NCBI GenBank assembly: GCA_013426805.1
Contig: JACDZG010000018.1
Coordinates: 17,612 to 81,611, forward strand
Reading direction: 5' to 3'
Length of the DNA stretch: 64,000 bases
From: Chromatiaceae bacterium
GTDB taxonomy: Bacteria > Pseudomonadota > Gammaproteobacteria > Chromatiales > Chromatiaceae
Positions within the stretch are counted from its first letter, which is position 1, and every line of letters begins with the position of its first letter. The translations under genes were made by a program, and so were the position numbers. The notes under the pieces are model-generated. The model was not told the origin of the DNA and ran no database searches. It worked only from the letters and a program-made list of their open reading frames with translations. Positions 19,584-27,417 of this stretch are shown in pieces.

Positions 19584-19850
19584 ATGATCACGTACGACGA
19601 AGTCAAACGACGCCGCAACCTTGCCAAGCACGACATCGACCTCGCTGCCCTGGAAAGCGCCTTCGATTTCCCGATGGTGACCGATGATGGCAACCGCCTG
19701 CCTTACGGCGAGCAGCGACTTCGCAGCCTCGCACAAGTCGAGGCGCGGGTGGTCGTGCTGATCTGGGTAGCGCGCGAGTCCGGTGCGCATCTGATTTCCT
19801 GCCGCTATGCCAACAAACATGAAACCCAATGCGACATCGATTCCATTTGA
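19584..19850 (+). CDS. Second BrnT-like toxin (DUF497)
   Basis: An 88-residue BrnT/DUF497 relative of a different subgroup from the first (RNLAKHDIDLAALESAFDF; RVVVLIWVARESGAHLISCR; YANKHETQ). The C-terminal Arg/Lys/His-rich segment of the toxin is kept, so it may be active. Its downstream antitoxin overlaps it by 44 bases but is truncated by an IS3-type remnant, so this toxin either has lost activity or is held by the other pair or by the stub (inference). Confidence 0.75.
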   Translation: MITYDEVKRRRNLAKHDIDLAALESAFDFPMVTDDGNRLPYGEQRLRSLAQVEARVVVLIWVARESGAHLISCRYANKHETQCDIDSI

Positions 19851-19971
19851 TCCGGCCGCAGCCTTGGCCGCCGCACCGCAGTCGTCTGTTCCAGACGCCG
19901 ACAATCCGGAAACCGAGGCGGCGTCCTGGGAGGACGCAAAGGTAAAGTGGACCCCGAAAACCGGACACTAA
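19807..19971 (+). pseudogene. BrnA-like antitoxin truncated by an insertion
   Basis: A 54-codon frame starting MPTNMKPNATSIPFDP, like the N-terminus of the short antitoxins paired with this BrnT subgroup. It follows the family through DNPETEAASWEDAKV, then runs into insertion sequence end DNA from 19948 and stops at 19971. The DNA-binding half is therefore missing. Confidence 0.6.
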
Positions 19972-20058
19972 TTTAAGCTAGCGCCGAACCAAGAGGGGCA
20001 GATGAGCATGGGTGAAGCGAAGCGCAAGACGTACACGGCGTCGTTCAGCCCGCGTAGG
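19948..20058 (+). mobile_element. IS3-family left-end remnant with start of orfA
   Basis: Begins with an IS3-type terminal sequence (TGGACCCCGAAAACCGGACA) and, 54 bases on, the first codons of an OrfA transposase (MSMGEAKRKTYTASF). It is cut at about 20050 by a REP element. No right end is found in the window. Confidence 0.65.
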
Positions 20059-20082
20059 GCGGAACGCGAAGCGGTTCCGCCA
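20052..20082. repeat. REP-like palindrome (copy a)
   Basis: Stem GGCGGAAC (20058-20065) and GGTTCCGCC (20073-20081) around GCGAAGC, preceded by GTAG. Near-identical to the copy at 21546-21574. Lies upstream of a REP-associated transposase. Confidence 0.75.
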
Positions 20083-20153
20083 CTTGTGTGAGGCACGACG
20101 CTGGCTGACTATTCCGGATTCTATTGGGCGGCTTGGCTCCGACTTGGGGGATG

Positions 20154-20188
20154 TGGCGGCTCGCCCTGCGGGCATCCGCCCTACGACG
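20154..20188. repeat. REP-like palindrome (copy b, opposite orientation)
   Basis: Sequence TCGCCCTGCGGGCATCCGCC with a GTAGGG head on the minus strand. A shorter copy recurs at 20604-20632 inside the 3' end of the transposase frame. Confidence 0.65.
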
Positions 20189-20208
20189 GTGACGGGTTGG
20201 GGGTGGGT

Positions 20209-20646
20209 GTGCCGAATTATCGGAGGTTTCGGGTTGCGGGTGGGACCTATTTCTTTACCATCAATCTGCTGGAGCGCCGGTCGGATCTGCTGGTGCGGCA
20301 TATCGAGGCGCTGCGTGCGGCGGTTCGGCATACCCGGCAGGAGCGGCCATTCGCGATTGATGCCTGGGTGGTGCTGCCGGAGCATATGCATTGTATTCTG
20401 ACATTGCCCGCGGGGGACGATGACTTTTTAAATCGCATCAAGGCGATGAAGATCCGTTTCGTCCGAGCCATTCCCGCCGACGAGCGCCGCTCGCGCGTGC
20501 GCGTGGTGCGCGGGGGGCGTGCGATCTGGCAAAGGCGTTTCTGGGAGCACTGTGGCCGACTGTTGCGGACGCCATTGGACGGCTCGGCTTGCGCGGAGGC
20601 GTTGTGGCGGATCGCCCTGCGGGCATCCGCGCGATTACGCGAGTGA
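20209..20646 (+). pseudogene. REP-associated tyrosine transposase, 3' end replaced
   Basis: The GTG at 20209 starts PNYRRFRVAGGTYFFTINLL, the family's beginning. The catalytic HxH is present in VLPEHMHCILTLP, and the family motif IWQRRFWEH is reached. After it the expected IDYIHFNPVKHGL region with the catalytic tyrosine helix is missing; instead the frame runs into a REP copy (20604-20632) and ends at 20646. It is thus a truncated RAYT. Such transposases use flanking REP palindromes as substrates, and copies lie on both sides here. Confidence 0.8.
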
Positions 20647-20785
20647 CGGGCGCAATCGTGTCATCCCGCCCCGTCGCGGCGGCGCCGGCGCTCCCTTCCC
20701 GGAGAGAATGAGGCAAGACGCGAGACCAGACGCCTGTGACGCCTTATACGTTGACCAACATCCAGCCTTCGCGACGGGTACTCCA

Positions 20786-21550
20786 ATGGCGAAACATCTC
20801 GTAAACACGGCAATGCTGCAGTGCACCTTCGGCGTCGCGCCCTCGTCCTTGCTGGTGACGCCGGAGAAGAACATGATGGAGAGCAGCTTACCGGCGGCGA
20901 ACATTGCGGATCACATGCCGATGAAGAACATCATGCCGTTCGGGATGTGCAACACCGTGAGCAATCCGACGGTCGCATCGGCGACGGCCGCGGCGGCGGG
21001 GGCGCTGGTGCCGATGCCCTGCATCCCGGTGACGACTGCACCCTGGATGGTCGGGGCGGTCACGGTGCTGGTCGGTTCTCAACCCGGGCTGAGCGACGAC
21101 TCGAAGTGCCTCTGCTCCTATGGCGGTGTCATCTCCATCACGATAGCCGGGCAGTTTACCGTGGACCTGGGTTCTTCTCCCCCTGCCCCCGGCGCCGTGG
21201 CGGCGGCGGCGGCGCTCAACGCGGCGGCCTCCAACCGAGCGATGCAGGACGAGGCCGACCAGAAAAAGAAGGAGGCCGAAGAGGCGCTCGCGAACGCGAA
21301 GACGCCGGCGGAACAGGCTGCGGCCAGGGCGAAGATGGCCGAGGCGGACGAGGCCCAGAGGAAGGCCTCGACGGCGAAAGCCGGCAACGACCTCGCCAAG
21401 GCGAGGAGGGAGCAGGTCTCCGCCAACGCTGCGCTGAGCAATGCCAAGACCCCGGAAGAGAAGGCGGCGGCGCAGCAGCGGCTTGCCGCGGCCGACCAGG
21501 CGGTCGCCGACGCCCAGGCGCGGCCCCCGTCGCCGCCGTACCCCCCGTAG
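20786..21550 (+). CDS. DUF4280 PAAR-like protein with coiled-coil extension
   Basis: A 254-residue protein. Residues 1-135 match the DUF4280 PAAR-like family: KHLVNTAMLQCTFGVAPSSL, NIMPFGMCNT, PMPCIPVTTAPW and CSYGGVISITIAGQ with conserved cysteines. PAAR-like domains cap the VgrG spike in contractile injection systems. The C-terminal 110 residues are an Ala/Lys/Glu-rich coiled coil with two imperfect repeats (ALANAKTPAEQAAARAKMAE / ALSNAKTPEEKAAAQQRLAA). The ATG at 20786 begins the conserved domain. It probably sharpens the VgrG-Rhs spike encoded upstream, from which it is now separated by toxin-antitoxin and REP debris. Its stop codon lies inside a REP element. Confidence 0.85.
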   Translation: MAKHLVNTAMLQCTFGVAPSSLLVTPEKNMMESSLPAANIADHMPMKNIMPFGMCNTVSNPTVASATAAAAGALVPMPCIPVTTAPWMVGAVTVLVGSQPGLSDDSKCLCSYGGVISITIAGQFTVDLGSSPPAPGAVAAAAALNAAASNRAMQDEADQKKKEAEEALANAKTPAEQAAARAKMAEADEAQRKASTAKAGNDLAKARREQVSANAALSNAKTPEEKAAAQQRLAAADQAVADAQARPPSPPYPP

Positions 21551-21574
21551 GGCGGAACGCGCAGCGGTTCCGCC
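21546..21574. repeat. REP-like palindrome (copy c)
   Basis: Same stem as 20052-20082 with one base changed in the loop (GCGCAGC). It supplies the TAG stop of the DUF4280 gene. Confidence 0.75.
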
Positions 21575-21741
21575 ATCCGCTCGCGTGTGTGGCCTGACGG
21601 GCACAACCCCGTCCACCCGATCCGATCAGCGACAACCTCCGGGCCAGGGATCGACAGCCAAGGACGTGGTCTGCAAGGGATGGGGTCAGGTCATTAAGTC
21701 GGATGGGGTCAGGTCTTGACTTATGCCTTCTTTGAGCTTCG

Positions 21742-22063
21742 ATGGCAAGGCCACTGCGACTCGAGTTTGACGGGGCTCTGTACCACGTTACCTCGCGAGG
21801 CGACGGGCGGGAGGCTATTTTCAGGGGCGCTACAAGGCGATCTTGGTGCAGAAGGAGACCTATTTCCTGGAACTTGCCCGCTACCTGGTCCTCAATCCGG
21901 TGCGGGCGCGCATGGTGCGCGCCGCGGGGGACTATCCTTGGAGCAGCTATCGCGCTACGACCGGCGACGATCCCGCCCCGGAGTGGCTTGAGACGCGCAC
22001 GCTCCTCGCTGTGCTCGCAACGACGCAAGCGCAGGCCGTCGAGCGCTACCGGTCGTTCGTCCC
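21742..22063 (+). pseudogene. REP-associated transposase with internal deletion
   Basis: The first part reads ARPLRLEFDGALYHVTSRGD (21742 on). About 100 residues in the middle are missing, and in another frame FQGRYKAILVQKETYFLELA and RYLVLNPVRARMVRAAGDYP continue, the conserved C-terminal part of this transposase type. The family's HxH motif is lost. GGGGTCAGGTC direct repeats upstream (21680-21720) are typical of the DNA flanking such elements. Confidence 0.7.
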
Positions 22064-22306
22064 GATTTCTCTGCCGCGGATTCGGCACTGGGGTACCTCT
22101 ATCAAGCCCGGCTCACGCTGCTGCTGGCACTACGGCGTCTTGCCCAGGACGAGACCTTCGCCGTCTACCTCGAAACGCTGGACGACCTGGTCTTCGAGAC
22201 CTCCGGCTCCACCCTGGTTCGGTGCGCGAGGTTGTGCGACGGATCGACGAGACCCCCTAGAAAGGCGCGCGCTCGTTCCGGATCGCTTCGGCCGGTGCTA
22301 CCATGA
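22064..22306 (+). pseudogene. Fragment resembling a Cap4/DUF4297-type nuclease N-terminus
   Basis: The frame reads SALGYLYQARLTLLLALRRL and then VYLETLDDLVFETSGSTL, which resembles the start of dsDNA nuclease domains of the Cap4/DUF4297 kind found in anti-phage systems (GYxYQ followed by ExxDDxxFE). After about 50 residues the similarity ends. It is joined directly to the transposase remnant upstream. Family assignment is from memory of the motif and uncertain. Confidence 0.35.
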
Positions 22307-22341
22307 TCGGGTATTCTTCGGTAAGCGGGTGAATTTGCATC

Positions 22342-22593
22342 ATGGTTGAAAACACCAGCATTGTTTTGGGCGACCACTTCAAGGGGTTCGTCGAGCGTCA
22401 AGTCCGAAGCGGACGCTACGGCTCCGCCAGCGACGTCGTGCGCGCCAGCCTGCGACTGCTCGAGGAGCGCGAGCAACGGCTCGAAGCCCTGCGCCAAGCG
22501 CTGATCGAAGGCGAGGCAAGCGGCGAGGACTCTCCGCTCGACATGGTCGAGATCTGCCGGGAAGCACGCAGGGAAGCGGGCTTGGATGTCTGA
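22342..22593 (+). CDS. parD: ParD-family antitoxin
   Basis: An 83-residue ParD antitoxin. The ribbon-helix-helix N-terminus ([20 protein letters not shown]) is followed by [18 protein letters not shown], the family's best conserved stretch, and a C-terminal toxin-binding helix. It looks intact. Its stop overlaps the ATG of the following parE by 8 bases. Because that toxin is truncated, the antitoxin may be a leftover. Confidence 0.88.
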   Translation: MVENTSIVLGDHFKGFVERQVRSGRYGSASDVVRASLRLLEEREQRLEALRQALIEGEASGEDSPLDMVEICREARREAGLDV

Positions 22594-22747
22594 GATCGTC
22601 AAGCGCCCCCGTGCCAGGCAAGATCTGAAAGCGATCTGGCGCTACAGCTTCGAGCAATGGGGCGAGAAGCAGGCCGACAAGCGAATACCTGGGACAGACC
22701 ACGGTTTCGGCGGAACCGGGGGGACACCTTCGTTCGAGCTGGAGTAG
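22586..22747 (+). pseudogene. parE: ParE toxin, truncated
   Basis: The first 32 codons match ParE/RelE toxins (IVKRPRARQDLKAIWRYSFE). At about 22682 the frame enters unrelated sequence and stops after 53 codons. The central strands and the C-terminal Arg-rich region of ParE are lost, so it should be inactive. Confidence 0.75.
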
Positions 22748-22817
22748 CGCTGCGCGGCGACCTATCGATTCAATAAGTTGCGTAAATCTGAGGAGCCGAC
22801 ACCTTGGTGAATCCCCG

Positions 22818-23190
22818 ATGATCCCAGCCATCGTTGCACTCGACCGTCTGCGCGAGGGGAACGCCCGTTTCGCGGCCAATATTCGCAGTCAGGACAGCCT
22901 TGCCACGCCGACGCGCCGGCTCGAATTGACCGCGGGTCAGCGGCCGTTCGCCATCATTCCGGGGTGTTCGGACTCGCGGGTGCCGACGGAGATTGTGTTC
23001 GATCAGGGGCTTGGCGATCTGTTCGTGATCCGGGTGGCCGGCACCATCGTCGCGTCGTCGCAGGTGGGTAGCGTAGAGTTCGCGGCATCACGTTAATGTA
23101 CACGATTGGTTGTGGTGCTGGGTCATACGCAGTGCGGGGCAATCCTGGCGACGCTGGAGGAGTTTCCGCTTTTTGAAATTCTGCTTGGCA
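22818..23190 (+). pseudogene. Beta-carbonic anhydrase, broken
   Basis: The intact part (22818-23096) reads FAIIPGCSDSRVP with the first zinc Cys and the Asp-Arg dyad, then DLFVIRVAGTI. After SVEFA the frame hits a TAA at 23094. Some 15 bases further, in another frame, RLVVVLGHTQCGA continues with the zinc-binding His and Cys, ILATLEE follows, then similarity ends. A small indel plus 3' loss has therefore inactivated it. Confidence 0.8.
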
Positions 23191-23257
23191 GACCCCGTGC
23201 GCCTCGCCAAACTGTCCACCCGGTGTAAGCCGATTGAGAGTCGATCCGGAGTCTTTG

Positions 23258-24364
23258 ATGCGCCCACTGTTTGCCGCCCTGCTGTGCGTCCTTCCGCTGA
23301 TTCAGCCGCTCCCGGCCGGAGCGGATGAGCAACAACTCCCGGGTTCGATCGAGGTGGTGGCGGAACTGCCCATCAACCCCGGCAACCTGGCGGTGACTCC
23401 CGACGGGCGGGTTTTCGCCACGGTGCATCAGTTCCGTCGGGCCGACGCCCAACTCATTGAGGTAACAGGGCCAGCGAGCTACCGTCCCTGGCCGGATGCG
23501 GCCTGGAACGGACCCTTTGGTGCGGGGCCGGAGGTGCTCAACAGCGCGCTCGGCATCCGGATCGATCGCCAGGGGCGGCTGTGGGTGCTCGACAACGGCT
23601 TGGGCGATCCGCCGCTGCTACCGCACCAGACGCCCAAGCTGCTGGCCTTTGCGCTCGCCGACGGCAAGCCGGTCTATCGCTATGATTTTCCGCCGGAGAC
23701 CGGGCCGGCGGGGAGTTTTCTGAACGACCTGGCAGTGGATGACGCGCGGGGCTTCGTGTACATCGCGGACGTGGGCGGCAGTCAGGCGCCGGCGCTGGTG
23801 GTGCTGGATCTCAATCAGCGACGTTCACGGCGTTTTACCGCTTCGCCGACATTACAGGCGGAAGATGTGAATCTGGTGGTCGAGGGGCGGGTGATCGGAC
23901 CGCGGGGGGATGACGGGAAGGTCAAGCCGGCCCGGATTGCGCTGAATCCCATCACCTTATCGGCGGACGGCGAGACGCTGTTTTTCGGGGCGATGAACGG
24001 GGAAACCTGGTATCGGGTCCCGGCCCGGTTGCTGCGGGAGGGTGCGACGGATGCGGTGATCGCCGCGGCGATCACCAAGGCCGGCCCCAAGCCGGTCTCG
24101 GACGGGGCCGCCACCGATGCCGCGGGTCGTCACTATTTTACTGACCTGGGGAACAACGCCATCGCTGTGCTGGGACTGGACCGTCGACTTGAGGCCCTCG
24201 TACAGGACGATCGGCTGCTATGGCCGGACGCGTTGAGCTTTGGCGAACCCGGCTGGCTTTACATTGCCGTCAACCAGTTGCATCGCGCGCCTTTCCTCAA
24301 CGGCGGGGTCGAGGGTGCGGTGCCGCCGTTTCGGATCATGCGTGTCTATATCGGGCCGGATTAG
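23258..24364 (+). CDS. Secreted major-royal-jelly/Yellow-like beta-propeller protein
   Basis: A 368-residue exported protein. The ATG at 23258 starts a clear signal peptide (MRPLFAALLCVLPLIQPLPAGA). The mature part resembles the MRJP/Yellow and SMP-30 families of six-bladed propellers: NLAVTPDGRVFATVHQF, LGIRIDRQGRLWVLDNG, SFLNDLAVDDARGFVYIADVG, and near the end WPDALSFGEPGWLYIAVNQLHR. The reading frame is open to a TTG at 23234, but the later ATG better fits an export signal. Bacterial members are often lactonase-like, but I cannot name a substrate. It is a single gene following the pseudogene region. Confidence 0.8.
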   Translation: MRPLFAALLCVLPLIQPLPAGADEQQLPGSIEVVAELPINPGNLAVTPDGRVFATVHQFRRADAQLIEVTGPASYRPWPDAAWNGPFGAGPEVLNSALGIRIDRQGRLWVLDNGLGDPPLLPHQTPKLLAFALADGKPVYRYDFPPETGPAGSFLNDLAVDDARGFVYIADVGGSQAPALVVLDLNQRRSRRFTASPTLQAEDVNLVVEGRVIGPRGDDGKVKPARIALNPITLSADGETLFFGAMNGETWYRVPARLLREGATDAVIAAAITKAGPKPVSDGAATDAAGRHYFTDLGNNAIAVLGLDRRLEALVQDDRLLWPDALSFGEPGWLYIAVNQLHRAPFLNGGVEGAVPPFRIMRVYIGPD

Positions 24365-24488
24365 GGTTCTGACGCGTTACCAAGACAGCAGTCAGCACCG
24401 GTTCAGTCGGCGTTCATGAACCCCGGCCTACGCTGGCGCTCAAGGGTCGAGGCATGGGGCTTTGACCGACCTGACGAGCGAAGCAACC

Positions 24489-24812
24489 ATGAAGACGAAG
24501 TTCACCGGGCTCAAGATGGCGCTGACGGTCGCGTTGACAGCAGCGCTCGGGCTGCCGGGGCCGGCGGCAGCGCGTGGGGGCGATGACCGGGGCGACGGGT
24601 ACCGGCGCGATTGGGATCGGGATCACGGTGAACGGAGCTGGCACGAGCGCAAGCCGCGGCATCATCATGACCATCGTCCGCGCTACAGATACGACGACCG
24701 GCGCCCGGTGGTCATCCGCCAGCCGGTTTACGTGGAACGTCGCGCGCCGGTGATGATGCCGGGCTTCGGCTTGGGGAATGGGGTGACCGTGATCTTGCGC
24801 AGTGATTGGTAA
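24489..24812 (+). CDS. Small exported His/Arg-rich protein
   Basis: A 107-residue protein with a signal peptide (MALTVALTAALGLPGPAAA) and a mature part rich in Arg, His, Asp and Tyr (WHERKPRHHHDHRPRYRYDD), ending in VIRQPVYVERRAPVM and a short hydrophobic segment. The His cluster could bind metal, but no function is known to me. It lies upstream of the two-component operon on the same strand. Confidence 0.6.
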   Translation: MKTKFTGLKMALTVALTAALGLPGPAAARGGDDRGDGYRRDWDRDHGERSWHERKPRHHHDHRPRYRYDDRRPVVIRQPVYVERRAPVMMPGFGLGNGVTVILRSDW

Positions 24813-24921
24813 CACCGGCCCTGGTCAGGTTGAGTGTGCGGCGGGTCTACGCGGGTCACGGCTCAGTGGAGGCTATGCTACATTCCCGGTCATCCGGCCG
24901 ACACCCAGACTCGACCTGCCC

Positions 24922-25206
24922 ATGCAGACCACTCCCATTTTGTTCATCGTCCTCTCCCTGGCGGCCGTGGCCGGGCCGGCCGGCGTCTGTGCGGCACCGC
25001 CGGTGGTCACGGTCTTGGGTTCACTCTCACTCCTGGCCGGCCGGGGCGGCGGTGCCTCCTCAGCCGCGGAGGCCGCCGAGGCGGCGCGGCGCCAGACCGG
25101 CGGCAAGGTGCTCTCGGTCAGTCAAACCAGCGGCGGTTATGAGGTCAAGGTCCTTACCCCGTCGGGTGAGGTCCGAATGGTTTTCATCCCCGGTTCCGGG
25201 GGCTGA
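24922..25206 (+). CDS. Small PepSY-like exported protein
   Basis: A 94-residue protein with a signal peptide (TTPILFIVLSLAAVAGPAGV, cleavage about residue 24) and an ending (GGKVLSVSQTSGGYEVKVLT) that looks like a degenerate PepSY domain. Such proteins are frequently encoded just before PhoP/PhoQ-like pairs, as here: the response regulator starts 32 bases downstream. It may modulate the sensor in the periplasm (inference). Confidence 0.65.
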   Translation: MQTTPILFIVLSLAAVAGPAGVCAAPPVVTVLGSLSLLAGRGGGASSAAEAAEAARRQTGGKVLSVSQTSGGYEVKVLTPSGEVRMVFIPGSGG

Positions 25207-25238
25207 GCCTCTCTGGTGTCCACTGCGGCGAGGACTCG

Positions 25239-25922
25239 ATGCGTATCCTGGTGATCGAGGACGAAGCGGCGTTGCGCACGCAACTGACTGACCGACTGGT
25301 CCGCGAGGGCTTTCGGGTGGACGGCAGCGGGGACGGCGACGAGGGGCTTTATCTGGCGATCGAGTACCCGTTCGATGCCGCGGTTGTGGATTTGGGTTTG
25401 CCGGGGATGCCGGGCATCGAGATCATCCGCCGCCTGCGTGCGGCGGGCAACCGTCTCCCGGTGCTGGTGCTCACCGCCCGCGGCCGCTGGCAGGATAAGG
25501 TCGAGGGATTGGAGGCCGGGGCGGACGACTATCTGGCCAAACCCTTCGAGATGGAGGAGTTGCTGGCCCGACTGCGTGCTCTGCTGCGTCGTGCCGCGGG
25601 CGCGGCGACCGCCGAGTTGATCGCGGGTCCGGTGCGCCTGGACCGCGCCGGGCAGCGGGTGGCGGTGGCCGGCCGGCCGGTGGACCTGACCGACTTCGAG
25701 TTCCGCCTGCTGGAGCGGTTGATGACCGAACGCGCGCGCGTCCTGTCCAAACGCGAGTTGGCGGACTATCTTTATCCCCATGACGAGGACCGGGACAGCA
25801 ATGTGCTGGAGGTGCTGCTCGGGCGCTTGCGCCGCAAGCTGGATCCAAACGGCAGCCTGGCGCCGATCGAGACCTTGCGCGGACGGGGCTATCGCTTCGT
25901 CCTGGGGCATGACCCGGTGTGA
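25239..25922 (+). CDS. OmpR/PhoB-family response regulator, PhoP-like
   Basis: A 227-residue transcriptional regulator. The receiver has VIEDEAALR, phosphoacceptor Asp in AAVVDLGLPGMPG, VLTARG and AKPFEMEEL. The winged-helix output (about 125-223) has VDLTDFEFRLLERLM and VLEVLLGRLRRKLD, GRGYRFVL. It is co-translated with the sensor kinase (GTGA overlap at 25919-25922). By similarity it is closest to PhoP-type regulators of envelope or Mg2+ responses. Confidence 0.93.
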   Translation: MRILVIEDEAALRTQLTDRLVREGFRVDGSGDGDEGLYLAIEYPFDAAVVDLGLPGMPGIEIIRRLRAAGNRLPVLVLTARGRWQDKVEGLEAGADDYLAKPFEMEELLARLRALLRRAAGAATAELIAGPVRLDRAGQRVAVAGRPVDLTDFEFRLLERLMTERARVLSKRELADYLYPHDEDRDSNVLEVLLGRLRRKLDPNGSLAPIETLRGRGYRFVLGHDPV

Positions 25923-27253
25923 GATCGCTGCAGACGCGGGTCACGGCGGTTGCCGCCCTGGTGTTGGTGGTGTTCATGGTGCTCGCCGGTCTGGCCCTGG
26001 AGCGCGCCTTTCAGGCCAGTGCCCGCTCGGCACGCGAGGAGCGCCTGCTGGGGCAGGTCTATCTGCTGATGGCGGCGGCGGATGCGGACGAGGACGGCTT
26101 GACCCTGCCGCGCGAGTTGGCCGAGGCCCGTTTCAGTTTGCCTGACTCGGGGCTCTATGGGCAGGTGAGTGACGGCGCGGGCCGGGCGGTGTGGCGTTCA
26201 GTCTCGGCCATCGATCAGCGGATCCCGTTCGCGATCGGGCTGGCGCCGGGCGAGCGCCGCTTCCAGGAGGCGCACGACGGGCACGGCAACGCGTATTTCG
26301 TCGAGGGCTACGGGGTCCTCTGGACGATCGGCCCGGTCCCCCGCGCCTACACCTTCAGCGTGGCCGAGGACCTCACCGAGTACCGGCGCGCGTTGGCCGG
26401 ATTTCGCGGCAGCCTGACCGGTTGGCTGGGAGCCATGTCGATCATCCTGCTCGCTGCCCTGCTGCTGGCGTTGCGCTGGGGGCTGGCGCCGTTGCGGCGG
26501 GTGGCGAACGAGGTCGCCGCGTGCGAGGCCGGGGCGCAGGATCGCCTGCATGGTGTCTATCCGCGGGAACTCCGCGCACTCACCGACAATCTCAATGCAT
26601 TGTTGGCTCACGAGTCGGCCCGCCAGACGCGGCTCGGCAATGCTCTGGCCGACCTGGCCCATAGCCTGAAGACCCCGCTGGCGGTGCTGCGCGGGGCGCT
26701 TGGCGAGGCGTCGCTGCAGCCCGCGCTGGCCGCGCGGCTCGCTGAGCAGATCCATCGGATGGACGGGATCGTCGCCTATCAGTTGGAGCGCGCCCGCGCG
26801 CGACCCCTGACCGCGCTGGCCGCGCCGGTGCCGGTCGCGCCGATCGTGGAGCGGCTGATCGCCACGTTGACCAAGCTGCATGCCGGACGGGCCGTCGCCG
26901 TCACCCTGGATCTGGAGCCGGGGCTGGTTTTTCGCGGAGTCGAAGGCGACCTGCTGGAGGTGCTCGGCAACCTGTTCGATAATGCTTACAAGTGGTGTCG
27001 CACGCAGGTTGATGTCGGTGGTCGGCGGGAGGGCGGGACACTGGTTCTGTGGGTCAGGGATGACGGCGCCGGAATTCCGCCGGAGCAGGTGCGCGCGGTG
27101 ATTGAGCGTGGCGCGCGCGCGGATTTGTCCACCCCCGGACACGGCATCGGATTGGCCGTGGTTTACGAGATCTGCCGCGCCTATGGGGGTGATCTCGTGC
27201 TCACCGACAGCCCCGCCGGTGGTACCTTGGCAAGGGTCCGGCTAGTGGCTTGA
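25919..27253 (+). CDS. PhoQ-like sensor histidine kinase
   Basis: A 444-residue membrane sensor. Two membrane helices (about residues 8-30 and 165-190) flank a roughly 130-residue periplasmic domain with acidic patches (ADADEDGLTL). A HAMP-like linker leads to HisKA with H-box DLAHSLKTPLAVL and an HATPase domain with NLFDNAYKWC (N-box), DDGAGI and GHGIGLAVV. The start is a GTG overlapping the regulator gene by 4 bases. The DLAHSLKTPL box and the overall plan are those of PhoQ, so divalent cations or antimicrobial peptides are possible signals; this is inference from the family. Confidence 0.92.
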   Translation: MRSLQTRVTAVAALVLVVFMVLAGLALERAFQASARSAREERLLGQVYLLMAAADADEDGLTLPRELAEARFSLPDSGLYGQVSDGAGRAVWRSVSAIDQRIPFAIGLAPGERRFQEAHDGHGNAYFVEGYGVLWTIGPVPRAYTFSVAEDLTEYRRALAGFRGSLTGWLGAMSIILLAALLLALRWGLAPLRRVANEVAACEAGAQDRLHGVYPRELRALTDNLNALLAHESARQTRLGNALADLAHSLKTPLAVLRGALGEASLQPALAARLAEQIHRMDGIVAYQLERARARPLTALAAPVPVAPIVERLIATLTKLHAGRAVAVTLDLEPGLVFRGVEGDLLEVLGNLFDNAYKWCRTQVDVGGRREGGTLVLWVRDDGAGIPPEQVRAVIERGARADLSTPGHGIGLAVVYEICRAYGGDLVLTDSPAGGTLARVRLVA

Positions 27254-27417
27254 CGGCTCCGTAACGGGTTCGTCACTGTCGGGATCAGGTGATTGCCGAA
27301 TCGCCTCGTTCCATCAACGCCGTTGCCTCCCTGCAATTGCAGCTTCGCGGGTCAGCCCGGTCATCGACCGACGACGCCGATTTTCGCTGGCTCATCTATT
27401 CGACCTAAGGACCCTTC

